DNA of 64,000 bases from Welwitschia mirabilis (Eukaryota; Gnetophyta; Gnetopsida; Welwitschiales). Made by a program: the position numbers and the translations under genes. The DNA lies in the NCBI GenBank assembly GCA_051453625.1, contig JBOZIK010000001.1, positions 201,982,582 through 202,046,581 of the forward strand, given 5' to 3'. The notes under the pieces were generated by a model, which saw only the letters and a program-made list of their open reading frames with translations, was not told the DNA's origin and searched no databases. This document shows, one piece after another, positions 21,225 to 33,289 of this stretch; the stretch's first letter is position 1; every line of letters starts with the position of its first letter.

Positions 21225-22770
21225 TCCCTGTATAAGCATGGTGCCATAGTATTCACAATATATTTTCCCTAGTATCAAGTTATATATGGCAGTTGTAACC
21301 TTGCTCCATGTGAAAAGATCTCCATCATCAAATTCCCATGAAAGAATCCCAACTGAATCAAGTTGTATTAAATGCCACCAAAATTTTCTCTTTAAAGTGC
21401 TATCTACCCAAAATTTCCATCCTCTTCCTTCATAGTGGCATGCAACAATCATGGGATGATGACTAACCCTTTCTGAAATGAAACGAAGTCCCTTGCCTGG
21501 AAAATTAGCTTCATATGTCTCCCCTAAAAGAGGGTTGAATGCCTTACAATGCCTACTCTCTATCGATGCGTAAGTAGAAACTAAAAATGCTACTACTTCA
21601 AAATCCTCATAATACTATTGCCCCTTCTTTCTGCATTTGTATGCATAATTAAGAAGGTAAGAATACTCCAAGTCTTCAAAGAATTTTTACAATGATGAAA
21701 GAGGCTCATTAAAGTACACAGGGAGACACACTTTTGTGCGATCTTTTCCAATATTATCTTTAATGATAGACCAAATCCTCAGTCTTTTTTCTACCTCCTT
21801 GGGTTCAGGCAGTCTACTTCACCTTTGTACATAAGGATAATCAAATCCAACAATTTTCATATCTCGTTCAACATAGTTTATCCAACATGTTTTCATTAAA
21901 TTCTCAATTGAACCAACTGATGTTTTCATGTTCTCAGAATCATATCTAAATAAGCTAGACGTGAAAACATCCTTTGAATTAATGTAAGTATTATCCTCTT
22001 CATCAGTTTGTTCCTCTGGTACATCTTATCTTTCATTTTCATCATCAGACTCAGAAGTGCTTCCTTCACTTTATCTTCCTTTTTTGTTCTTAGTAACATT
22101 AAGCTTTTATGGTACTGGCTTTTATCAACCACTTTATGCTCAAGATCAAATTTTTTTTACTTAAGTTGACAACGATTTTCAAGTAAGATGACATGTTATT
22201 GCTGAAGAATCTTGAATTGATTCTACATTACTAAGAATTCATGCATCACATTCTATTCAATATCTTTAACTGTGGCTTCATTTAAACCTTCCTGCAATAA
22301 TCGAGACTTAAGTTTCTCAATGGAAAGAGAGATATTGTCTATGGGTATCATAAGATCACTTGATGACATATCAAGAAAGAGGTCCTTTTCCATCTACAAT
22401 GCTTTAATCCATGCAATCCTTCCTTGTATCTGTCCAGAGATGGAGATGCTTTGTGCTAGCATATACTGAAAATCTCCTTTCATCTAGACGACTTTCTTGC
22501 ATAGAAGACAATCTTGAGATAAAGTTTTCTTAAAGGTCAAAAGTAAGCTTGTTTAGCTAAATCTAGGGTTTGGGTTTGGCTTTGGATTTGTGCATGAGCT
22601 TAGCCGACTTATCTCTGATGACCCGAGCACCACCTATTTTAATGTTTTAGTTGGTGAAGGAGACCCTATTTGATCTGTGAATTTTGTAGTATGATAGGAC
22701 CCCATCTTTTAACACAAACCAACATAATCTCCATTCCCTACCAAGGTTCATCCATTTGTGCAAAAAAGAT
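21225..22770 (-). pseudogene. Intronless copy of a plant OSBP-related protein (ORP1/2 type)
   Basis: On the minus strand a PH domain begins at 22770 (FLHKWMNLGREWRLCWFVL, then DGVLSYYKIH), continues through ESRLDERRFSVYASTKHLHL near 22480, and passes into the linker (SSDLMIPIDNISLSIEKLKS). The oxysterol-binding domain follows: [19 protein letters not shown] near 21690-21750, and the family signature [12 protein letters not shown] near 21440-21475. It stops after the [16 protein letters not shown] stretch at about 21225. ORPs bind and transfer sterols or phosphoinositides at membrane contacts. About 515 codons run without any intron, although plant ORP genes are intron-rich, and there are several stops and frame changes: this is a processed copy. 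The C-terminal quarter is missing and is replaced by copia integrase sequence. Confidence 0.85.
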
Positions 22771-22900
22771 CTTATGATTTGCGATTATCTAATAATGCAG
22801 TGTAAGAACAACATGGGATATATTCTCATGGACTACAAGAAAATCAAATGCAGTCATAATTCAATAAAATGTAATGCTAGGTTTATGAAATGGGTTTTCT

Positions 22901-22914
22901 GCTTATAGATACCA
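22901..22914 (-). promoter_or_regulatory. Possible degenerate copia primer-binding site upstream of the ORP copy
   Basis: The minus strand reads TGGTATCTATAAGC, close to TGGTATCAGAGC but with extra bases. It lies about 130 bases before the ORP homology. If real, the ORP fragment occupies the place of gag and protease in a copia element. The match is weak on its own. Confidence 0.3.
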
Positions 22915-23139
22915 GGCGATTCTCTGACGAGAAGATTGATTGTTTACCTAGATGAATCAGAATGACAAAGGAAACAAGAACAAGAAGGTAGCCTAGCATA
23001 AACACGTCATTTTCCAGTTTTTTCTTTGCTCTGATTTTGCAGAACTTTTAGCCCCTTTCTCACAAAAGAAATTTGAGCTCACCCCCTCTATTTTTCCAGA
23101 AAATGAGCAATTTTTTTTTTTTTTTTGCTAGGGCATGAA

Positions 23140-23584
23140 TTTATAAATGTACTTTTTACAACATTTATTATGTTAAATCCCTTAATGGATAAAATATTTT
23201 AACGGTCTTTTACAGTGTTTGTTTAGTTAAATGCCTTAATAGATCAAAAAAAATTTAAGTCTTTTATGATGTTTACTTGGCTAAATGCCTCAGAAGCTTT
23301 CCTATAATCTAGCATTTAGGGTGTTGGTCCTGTTAAACGCCATAAAAGATCAAACAATTTCTACCCACCCATTATCGATAAACGCCTTATTTTTAGGGCA
23401 TGTTTTTTATTAACATCTTATAAATAATTGATAAAGGTTTTTAAGGCATTTATTTAAACAGACACCTTAAAAATATTATTATTATTTTTATTCAAGGTGT
23501 TTATTTAAATAAATGCCTTAAAAAGCTCTATAATTAAGAAGTTTATTTAAATAAATGCCTTAAAAGCCTATTTTTCTTATAGTG
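23140..23584 (+). repeat. Right subterminal repeats and terminus of the CACTA-type segment
   Basis: Motifs of the form TTTATTTAAATAAATGCCTTAAAA recur, with weaker versions back to 23140, and the array ends in TTTTTCTTATAGTG. TTTAAATAAATGCC occurs at least twice between 23500 and 23560. Such arrays are typical of CACTA termini, where they bind the transposase. Confidence 0.75.
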
Positions 23585-24110
23585 AACCATCAAATCACTC
23601 AGAGGACTCTGCAACTATGCACATTTATCAAGATATCTAAAAGGCACTGTGTGAGTAACGTTAACATGGAGGTAAGATGAAGTGAGAAGAGTTATATTGG
23701 TGAATTTCTGTAGCATCATGTAAAGCAAAATGCACTAAGACAAGGAGAAAAACCATTGAGAACACACTGCACAGGCCTGTGATGTTCTGTACAAAAACTT
23801 GTATTCTTTAAGGGCAGCAATAGTGTAATATAATTTGTAATGTTTCCTTTTATAAACATGTGACGAGGGTTCAATTCCTAACCATTACATCTTCTTTTAA
23901 TTAAAAGCTACTAACATAATATCATAGCTTAAATTAATTTGAAACGCTTTGCTTATCAACATGTGCTTGATTATGTAATGATAAAGAAGGATGAAAATCA
24001 AAGGAGTGGTTGGTAGTTTGAATCTGCTTGTGTACACATTTCATCTTTTTAGACATTGGTGTTTTAATATTAGATAAGTATAGTGCATTAAAGTTTATTG
24101 GGTAAAAGTA
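23585..24110. other. Intergenic; nothing assignable
   Basis: No coding pattern. GGGTTCAATTCC at 23875 resembles a Pol III B box, but no matching A box is clear. Confidence 0.4.
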
Positions 24111-25793
24111 AATTCATTAAAAACCCTCTTCATTGGAACCTATTCTCAATCACCTATTACGCACTTAACCATTGTATCAACAAATATTTGAGAAATTATC
24201 TATTACAAATAAACAATCTATATAAAACCATGTTTCATAACATAATTTTTGCATTACAAACAAATAAATAATAATTTAAAATCTTAAAAATAGATGCATA
24301 ATCTTGAAGTAGTCTAAATACAAATCTTTGCTCACAAATTAATACAAATTATTAGGACCTTTAAGTCCTTCAACTACATGCATGAATTTAAGTAACAAGT
24401 AAGAAAATATTACTCCATTTGAACTATAATAGCTGACTCATCCAATGACCTTCTTTATGGTAGGTCCTACACATGGAAGCATGGCGAGAGAACTACAACC
24501 TTCACAATTGCCAATATGGTCCATGACAAGGTTTTATATAAAGGGGTTTTTCAGGCCCATTATTGGATCCTTAAGAAAATCATATGTAACCAAAGCCTTA
24601 TTCAAGATACAATAATCCATATGCACATATCCAAGTCTCCGTAATTCAAGAATGTATGATGAATAGTATGCACTGTCAAAAGGGTGTAAAAAAAACCCAT
24701 TTGTTTAGAGGTTCATTCCTATAGCCAATAGGAACCCTTTCAATGGGATAAATCCTCTGAAGCCGTATCTCATGCACAACTATATGGGTCACAAACATCA
24801 CCCTGATCACTCTAACAGCTCACTCCCACCGCTAATGGGAGCCCTTTAGGTGGCCCAGCCCCGGAAGCTGCATAATTTGGTCACTTAGCAAAGTTTAAAG
24901 CATAGAATTGAATTCACAACCAAGATATTATATGTGTAAGAAAGACTTACATGAACAAATAAGATAGTAAGAAAAATCTATGAAACATGTAAAAGATGCA
25001 AGAAATAGATGAAAGTTCATAAACCATTCAAGAAAATAATTGAAGAACCAAAAACCATGTAATAAAGGATTCAAAGAACCAAAAACCATACAAGAATGAA
25101 ATGAGAACCATAGAAACCATACAAGAAAGGAATCGAAAGAAGATAAGAATCATACAAGAAAATAGATTAAGCCATGAAACCATACCCGAATTAAATTGAA
25201 GATTTAAGAAATCCTAAAGATTCTAAGGCTTGAAGGTTCGAAGGCTTATCTAAGCTCCAAGGTTTGATAGCAAAGGCTTCTCAAAAAACAAAAGTGAGGG
25301 GAAAGGGAAAGGAGGATCCTATTTATAACTGAGGTTTGGTAGAATGTGAAGGGTCATAAGAATATAAAGACAAAACATCATAAAAGAGGGTGGTCGAGGT
25401 AGCGAAAGTTGATAAAGATTCGGTAACCACCCTTGTTCCATTCCTTGCCATTAGGTACATTTATATCTCAACAATAAATAACAATGCTCCTCATGCAATT
25501 CTTACAATAGCATGAAATTTTCAAAACCATATTTAAACTATTTTTAAATAAAGGTGCAACAGTAATTTTAACCACAAAAACAATCATAAAAATTTTTAGC
25601 AAGGGCAATATTACAACTACTACAAAATGTGAGGTATTCTTGCATAAAATTTTTACAATAAAAATTGCACAACTAAAAATCTTAAAATAAATATATGCAA
25701 TAATTTTACTAGCCTAAGGATCTATAACAACAAAATTTATTTTAATTAAACTTTTAGGCTAAGTCTCTGAATCATGAAAGTCTGGATGTGACA
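24110..25793 (-). mobile_element. LTR of a gypsy-type retrotransposon, minus strand (inner end uncertain)
   Basis: The minus strand begins TGTCACATCC at 25793, a start common to plant gypsy LTRs. About 470 bases in, a TATA motif (GTTATAAATAGG, plus 25318-25329) is followed by a pyrimidine-rich leader, the layout of a U3/R boundary. The sequence then runs through a tandem AACCAT-rich tract and a GC-richer block (24700-24880). I cannot place the inner end, a primer site or a partner LTR, so it may be a solo LTR. No protein coding is seen. Confidence 0.45.
25018..25200 (+). repeat. Degenerate tandem repeat rich in AACCATACAAGAA
   Basis: The phrases GAACCAAAAACCAT and AACCATACAAGAA recur at irregular spacing of about 25-40 bases over about 180 bases. 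It lies within the presumed LTR. Confidence 0.6.
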
Positions 25794-26230
25794 CTTACAT
25801 AGTAACTAAATGGTTAGGAATTAGAGAGGTAGAAATTGTAGCAATGTTGAAGGGTCTACTTTTATTTCCCTTTGCCTTTACACAAGATAAAGATAAGATT
25901 ATTGTAGAGAAAATGTGGTTTTTAGGTACAAGAGGTTCGGCCGTAACCCCTTAGAAGCTAGAGCTTAATAATACAAAAAATCTTTTGATAATGTACTAAT
26001 TTGGCTATGAATTTTGAACTTCCTTATTGAGTTTTAGGAAGGGAACCTTTGGAAAATATTGCACGAAATTTTGTAAGACTAATAAAGATTGACAAAACTA
26101 TTACTAAATCCTTTAGATTTGTGTTGGTCAAATTGTATGTCTAGTTTACCTTCTAGAACATGGAAAAAAAAAAGGGGGGGAGAGAGAGAGGGAGAGAGCG
26201 GGAAGAAGGGGAGGGGGGAGGGTAGAGGAG

Positions 26231-26266
<36 letters not shown>

Positions 26267-26640
26267 AATATAGTTTCAATCAAAGTGGTGCTTCAAACCA
26301 TAATGGTGGAATATGAGAATATTCCATTTCCTTTCAAAATTTATGAAAAGATAGGGCACTATAAATAGACTTGCAAATAGAAAGTAGTTAAGCGTAACCA
26401 CTATTAGAAGGAAGAACACTAAAAGCATGAGTGCAAAAAGGAATTAAGTTATAACTACTATGGACAATCTAGATGCATAGAGGATAAATGTAGAATGTAA
26501 AAATTAAAAAAAAAGAGAAAAATGAAAACAAAAATCCATTAAGGAAGAAGAAGGAATTCTATTTAGAAAAATAGATTTGAGGAGATAAAAGATGTTACTA
26601 AAAAATAAGGAGAGAGTTATAAAGAAAGGAAAATACGTTT
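25794..26640. other. Intergenic with a purine-rich tract
   Basis: Apart from the purine tract and (AG)n microsatellite listed separately, no feature is recognisable. Confidence 0.4.
26161..26271 (+). repeat. Purine tract with (AG)13 microsatellite
   Basis: About 110 bases of almost pure A and G: an A run, a G run, irregular GA/GGGGA blocks, then about 13 AG units at 26236-26261. Arg/Glu-rich and Ser/Leu/Pro-rich open frames on the two strands come from the repeat. Confidence 0.95.
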
Positions 26641-27611
26641 AATTTAGAGGATTCAAGCACCCTGTCACTTGACCAACTTCTAAAGACACTTAAGTGCCAT
26701 GATAAGAAGAATAGCATTGAAGACAAGATTACTTAGATGGAAGAAATCCTAAATAAGGATGCAACCATAAAATTAAAAATATCATTCTCATTAAAAAGGC
26801 ATGATACATATAACACTAGAGGGAGGCCATTAAATATGGGAAACAAAGTAATGAAAATAAAGATGAATCCTTTAAATAGGTTTCAATCCATTTTAAAAGA
26901 TACAACAGATATGCACATCAGTATCAAAAAGAACCATTAATGATTCTTTTATTCTAAAACATAAGAGCGATGGGAACCTCATACAAGAAAAAATCCCTCC
27001 TTTATCAAATTAAAAAAGGGAAATTAACCTAATTTTTACCTAATAAACTAAACTTTTGCCAAGGATATTTAGATGGCCCCAAATAATTAGCAACAAATAT
27101 CTATAGAAATTAAAAAGAGATATAGAGTATTAATTGTAGCTATTAAATCATATTCTAATGTGTTACAAGTTAACAACTAGTTCATAATAACTAAAATAGA
27201 GTATATAATTATTATTAATCTCTATGACCCTTACATCATTGACGAAGGATATAAATCCTTTCAGAGTTAACAGAAAGCTGTCATAACCATACGCAGATGA
27301 TCATAAAAGATCTCAATTAATGTCTATATAGATGGGGGGAAAAGGGGCAGTGAGCATTAGAATGATTCTCGGCCCAAAATATAGCTATGTATAATCTCAA
27401 TCTCTTGAATAATGAATTTACCTACTTAAACAAGAAGAAGGCACTAATAGAATATTTACAAGAATTAATAGAGATTGGCTATCAAAGAAAATAATTTTGT
27501 GGACTATTTTTTAAGAGGAATTTCAAGGATAGATTCTCATTATAGATTAAACCTCTCAAAAATGGGGAGAGGGCATCCTACCACATAATTTTTGATTAAA
27601 AAAGTATTGAT

Positions 27612-27658
<47 letters not shown>

Positions 27659-29640
27659 TTTTAAATAGCTATGCTAGATTCCTAAAGTCATTATAAAAAA
27701 AGTGATCTTTGGAACTCTTTCTTAGGAGCCTTATGTCAATTAAAATTAAGACTTTGAATGTGGACCAAAGAAAATAGAACTAACTTCACTATTAGAAGAA
27801 ATGATAGAAACACCTGCAGTAGAAGGGGATAATAGAAACTCTTATCAAACTACATGACTTATATATAAAGATGAATAAACCAATTGGAGGTAGCTATCCA
27901 AGGTCCAATAATTAAAAGAAGGTAAAAGACAATCACAGTATTTATTTAGGACAGGCTTAAAAATTAGAAATATGAATCAAATTATAATATTAAAAATCAA
28001 TGATAACAAAATCATAGATGCAAGGCAATATTCAATAATTTTGAGGAATACTGCAATAACCAATGGAAATATAAAAAGGAAATCCTTAGAGATATCAAGC
28101 TAAGAAAAGTGCTAACTAGGAAAGGCAAAGGTCATCTAATGAAAATGTTTAGAAAATAGGAAATTTAAGAGAGAATTAAAAATATGAAGAACAATCAAAT
28201 CCTAGGAACAGATGGTTGATCAGCTAATTTATATAAGAAATTTGAGTACTATCTAATAGAAAATACCATGAATATAATAATAATATGCCATAAAAAGAAA
28301 ATGTTTTTAAGAAAATTAATTATACTAATGTTATTAACATGGCTCCATCCTCTCACAGTTTCCACTCGAGAAAGGATGCCATCGTTGCACTAGACTTTTA
28401 GATTAATCAATGTTTGTAATATAATATACAAAATACCTACTAAAACTCTAATTCAGAGCCTTGCCCCACTCCTCCTCAAGTTAGTTTGTTCATCAGAGGT
28501 AGGATTCATAAAATCTAGATATACTCAAGACTAAATCATTCTTAATCACAAATTCATTCATACTTGTAAATTTATGAATTTACAACAATTTTTATTAAAC
28601 TCGATATTGAAAAACCATAAGACATTGTAAAAAAGATATCCTTGAAAAGTATTATACTAAAAAAGGGGGCTCCCTCTTAGATATGTCAAACTAGATATAA
28701 GCCTTCAAAAAATAGCTAAATTTCTCATGAAAATTAATGAAAAGCCTTATTATTTTTTGAATCTAATGAAGGATGAAGGCAAGGAGACTTGATATCATCC
28801 TGCTTGCTTATTCTGGTCATGCACATTATGAGGTATTATTTGAAAAATCATAAAGCAAAAAGTATACTAACGGTCAATTAAATGTTCTTGAATAATAATT
28901 ATCTAAACAATGCAATCTTAGCAGCTAAGGCTACTGATGAAGATGTTAGAATTATAATAAAAATCATGAAGGAGTTTGGAGATTCGACTGATCTTTAAAT
29001 CAATTGAAATATATCCAGGATTTTTTTTTAAACTTCAACATTCATAGGAGGAGAAATATTATTATTGAAATGGACATAAAGGAGGAATTAAAAAATGACA
29101 TGGATGTAGGTATCTTAATGAATTTTTTTTTAAATTAATACCTAGAAAATCCTAGTATAATGCATCAAAAAAATATGTACAAATTAATGTAATAGATTCT
29201 TATCTTCCTAAGCTAAAAGCATCGTAGTAAATTTTTGCATAAGCTTAATTGTCAAATATGTTATAGCTATTATCACCCCATCTAAAAGATATTTTACTAA
29301 ATTAATAGAGCTTTCAAAAATTTCATGTGACTAGGAGGTGAAGATAAAACCTGCATTTATGTAGTCAAGTTGAAAATGATTAATAGACCTAAGAAATTAA
29401 GAAGGTTAGATATTAATAGAATCTACTAGGATAAAGATTATTCATTTAAAAACTTAATACTAAGAAGACTTCTTATATGATATTAATGAACCACAAGTAT
29501 AAATTAGAATAGTAAGGTGATTGTACCTTGTGAAAAAATATTAGAAGATCCCACTAGAAGGTGCAGGCTAAGACTAGATAAATAAATAAGTACTTATTGC
29601 TAACTATAACAAAGAATATAGGACAATGTAATTATTGGTT
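26640..29640 (+). pseudogene. L1-type LINE ORF2 remnant (endonuclease, reverse transcriptase)
   Basis: The endonuclease part shows INLYDPYIIDEGYKSF near 27215-27265 and EEGTNRIFTRINRDWL near 27430-27480, the latter matching the conserved T-RIFTRIDR-type motif of plant L1. The linker carries LGTDG near 28200. The reverse transcriptase follows: INVCNIIYK at 28416, GFIKSRYTQD, RQGD at 28777-28788, ILAAKATDEDVRIIIKIM near 28920, and the post-RT motif RPKKLRRLDI near 29385. The catalytic YADD box is lost (Asn-rich at about 28890). Many stops and frameshifts are present. Conserved sequence fades by about 29,640; no clear poly(A) tail or target duplication was found. Confidence 0.75.
27612..27658 (+). 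repeat. Compound microsatellite (TA)n(GA)n
   Basis: About 13 TA units (27612-27637) pass directly into about 11 AG units (to 27658). The repeat interrupts the LINE endonuclease/linker region. Confidence 0.95.
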
Positions 29641-30084
29641 GGAAGGATGTTAAACCTCGAAAAAATGTTTTATCATTTTTAGAAGAATTAATGTTACAAC
29701 ATTAAACGACAAAAAGTAACCACTAATGCAAAATGTACAATAGTAAGCAATTACATTGCAGAAACATAGAAGAAAAAGAACTATGAAAAAAGGGAAAAAA
29801 AAACAACTAAGGCAAGGCAAAACTCTACCAACTGTAATTTAAAGGAAACTAAGGCATGAATAATTGTGTTAAAGAATTCATTCGAAATTTCTCTTTCATT
29901 GCATGGGCATGAATATAAGAAAATACTAGTTAGAAAATATTATATTTTTTTCTATAAATCTAGAAAGGAACTAGAGATATTTGATTTTTTTAAAGTATAA
30001 ATCACATCTTCTTTTCCATATGAAATAAAGAATGCATGATCTAATGATGATCTAGAAAAAAAGATGATCTGGACCTAAATTCCA
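29641..30084. other. Spacer between the two convergent LINEs
   Basis: AT-rich with A-rich runs (for example near 29790-29810) that could be remains of either LINE's 3' tail. No gene seen. Confidence 0.35.
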
Positions 30085-33000
30085 ATGGATTCCTAAAAGA
30101 ATGATGTTCAAATTCATGGGAATATATAGAAGAATAAAATAAGTCTAATTCCAAGCATTTTTGGTGAATGGACAATAAACAAAAACATATAGAAAATCAT
30201 CCTATTGATTGCAAACTAGATAACGATGATCTAAGACTTCCAAACTATTGTAGGTAATTACTAATAAGAATATCTTAAAAAATTAGGCACTAAAGAAAGT
30301 AAGTGATCTTAGAAATATTGGGAAGCTTTCAAATTATTCTTAAAATAGAAATCCAAATAGGGACACATGATGTGTGTGCGATCTATGGTTACAAATAGAT
30401 CCTACATTAGTGGCATTCAATAGAAATGTGTAGGCTTTGCTTGAGGAATACAAAAGAATATGTGTGTGATCTACCCAATATGGACCCTCTATATGTAGAA
30501 AGTCGTTATTTGAAATACAAGAAGCATGAAGACAAAATTATTGAGTTTTAATAAAATCTTATTAAAGGCCAATAGGATTCCCATATGTATATTCAAAATC
30601 CAACAAGTTGATATAGTTATTTCCTACTCATGAATTTTGTAAATAAGTCAATCATTTATTAAACCATTTTGTAGCCAATTTGGGAATGTAATTACTAAAA
30701 GAACAGGAGTAACACAAAATCACCAAGAAATAATGTATTAAAGACAAACTATAGGAATTTTCATATGTTTCCAAGAATCAAAAGAATGAAGCTTTTTTTA
30801 AACCTTCCAAATACTTCAAAAAAAATGCATGAAGGAAAGAAAACAATTAATTGGATGAATATTCTTTCATATTTAGTGGTTCTTTGGAAATAAAATCTTA
30901 AGCTTAAGGAACAATAATGTAGAAATTGGGGAAGCAAAAATAAAGCTTTCGAGAACTCAATTAGTAGCTAAATTTTTTTTTAAGAATATAAATTAATAAG
31001 TCCTAAACCACTCTTTTCTTCGGATAAGGCCATAATATCCCAAGAAACTTTGTGAAAACCTTTTTTATCTTCTTCATCAGACCACATAAAGCTCTAAAAT
31101 AATTTTCAAGTTTAGAATAAGTAGCTTTTGAAGGAATCCACTAAGAAGAATAATAAATATGGGTAGATAAAATAATATATTTGCAAACTAAATACTGACC
31201 TGTAAGAGAAAGAAATTTTATCTTCCACTTCTCCATTTTCCTTTGAATTTTTCGACTGTTCAATCCCATAACTTATGAGAAGAACTTTTGAAGGAGCAAG
31301 GGATATCCAAAAGTTTTATAATTTCTACTCCTTGTAAAATTTGCTAGGACTAATGTAGAATATATTGTAATTACCACTTACCACATAAAGTAAAGATTTT
31401 TTCCAATTAATTTCACTTCTTGAGAAATTATAATACCTTTGAATACAAGTGAAAGGCTGAGTAATAGGGTGTTGATCATTTTCCACAATGAAAAATGAAG
31501 CATCAACAAAATGCAAATTTAATAATTATTGTGTTGTGTCTCTTAACGACATTCCCATTACTAAGACTTGTTTTGTATCATGTTGAAGAGCTTGATAAAG
31601 AAAATTAGTATTAATAATAAAAAGATAAGGAGACAAAGGAAAATCTTATCTGATAGAGCTAATAGAAAAAAAATAACTCCCATCATGAGAAGGGGCTATA
31701 TAGGCATTTTCATTGGTAAAGAGACATCGTACCATAGGAAGAATTTGAGATTTAAACTATAACTTTTCTAGATAAGCTAGAATGAAATTCCATTTAATTT
31801 CATCATATGCTTTAGAATAATTGGTCTTGATAAAGGCCACATCTTGATTAGAATCAATTACCCATTAATGTCCTTTTCAAGCTACCATAACATTTGAAAG
31901 AATATATCTACCTAGAACAAAATGCATTTATGACTTAGTGATAATATCTAGAAGAACTATTTTAAACCTATGAGCTAAAAACTTTACCCAAATTTTATAG
32001 GTAACATTTAATAAAGTGATAGATCATGAATTATCAATGAGAAAAGGATAGCTAAATTTAGGAAAAAGATGAATAACTCCTTTGTTAATATGTTGCAGTT
32101 ATGGAAAGTAATGGTACCACTGAAATAAAAAAATTTATTTGGTTTCTAGCTAAGGGAGTGATTCTGAAAATAGACAGGCATCATTGTAGGAGTATCATGT
32201 TACCATAATACTGCATGATGTATAATCATGCTAATGAAAGTATAACATATTCATTTTATGAATGTAACTAGGTAATTAATTTTTCATCAATTATTAACTA
32301 TCAGTTAGGTTTATATCAGTAGAGACTATATAAATAAGAGTACATTCAATTAACTTGTTGGCTTATTTAAAAACATTATAACCTATGCATTTTTCAAAAG
32401 TCATTTTTACCCCTTGCTCTTACAGCCAAGTAGTATAGATGTTTATTAGGCAAAATCATGATGGAAAAACATGGGAAGTCATCCATCATTTGAACTAGAA
32501 TTCATTACTTATTATAAATATTGTAGAGAGATTTAGAACTTATCCTTTGAGAGGCTATGAATACATTCTATGAAAGTTGAAAGGGTATTTAAGCTATAAC
32601 ATAGTAGAGTTCTATAGGAGGTGGAAAGGCTCCATGACAACCTTTCAAAAAGTGCAGATTATAGTCATAATAAATTTCACTATCAAGCCCTAAATATCCC
32701 AAATGAAGGGAAAAATTTGAGCCTTAATTAAAAAGAGTAAATGATAATCACTTCTTTTTTTAAAAATTATCTAGTTCGCTTGAAGAATAGGCATCTATCC
32801 AAAACCACTTTATCCTAGCTCTGTAAGCTAGGATCTAACATGTGAATAGATATCCCATATAATTTAAGAATCATGTAAAATTAAAGATTTTTTAATTCCA
32901 TTTTATATAATTTTTAATGATGGAATTCTTATTAGTACATCTACTTTTTGTTTAAATTTGTTCAAAATAAACATCATAATAGAATTTCTAGTTTCGCTAT

Positions 33001-33230
33001 GACTTAAAAAATTCCTAGAAAATTGATAGGATAATTTCCTTAAATCAAACATTGAATATGGTAGTAGAGGAAAGGAAATATAAAAGAAATGCTAGAAATG
33101 GAAGTTTAATAAGTATACTATGAGAAGAGTCAAAAGAAGTCCTAAAGCCCCACCATAGGCTTTGGATGATGGAGCTTAATCCTTCCTTCTTTAGGTCCAT
33201 AACTTGCACTAGCACTAGAAAAAGTAACAA
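30085..33230 (-). pseudogene. Second L1-type LINE ORF2 remnant, opposite strand
   Basis: Reading the minus strand from about 32100, reverse transcriptase landmarks appear in order: KEVIHLFPK, LLNVTYKIW, FIKTNYSKAYDEIKWNFIL (about 31790-31850), PLSPYLFI, and HFVDASFFIVEN at 31513-31480, where the FADD box has become FVDA. After these come NWKKSLLYVVSGNY, FGYPL, and EDKKGFHKVSW near 31040-31080. The 3' zinc-finger-like end shows CNQ...YCPFTKNAWN near 30215-30150. Upstream (32.1-33.2 kb) the endonuclease part is too decayed to read. It converges with the plus-strand LINE at 26.6-29.6 kb, and the two belong to visibly different lineages in motif wording. Confidence 0.75.
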
Positions 33231-33289
33231 GAAGCCTTCAATAAGATGTAATAGATAGAGAAAATTTTCAATAAGATTCCTAAGAAAAT

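Larger units (their letters stand above)
16690..23584 (+). mobile_element. CACTA-type (Tir-like) transposon segment, left terminus truncated
   Basis: The right end reads ...GCCTATTTTTCTTATAGTG at 23566-23584, that is CACTATAAGAAAAATAGGC on the opposite strand, a canonical CACTA terminus. It is preceded by a subterminal array of TTTAAGGCATTTAT-like motifs. At 16690-16792 the same motifs occur in the inverse orientation (ATAGGCTTTTAAG, then AAGGCTTTTAAGGC), as expected for the left end, but the first bases with CACTA itself are missing. No CACTA transposase was found between them. The interior holds a tandem LTR-like repeat, a copia fragment and an ORP gene copy, so this is a non-autonomous carrier or an old element filled by later insertions. 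Confidence 0.55.

Noticed and set aside
23870-23890. GGGTTCAATTCC resembling a Pol III B box (possible SINE or tRNA)
   Set aside because: No A box at the right distance, no cloverleaf and no A-rich tail.
26079-26316. Low-complexity open frames on both strands
   Set aside because: Produced entirely by the purine tract and AG microsatellite.
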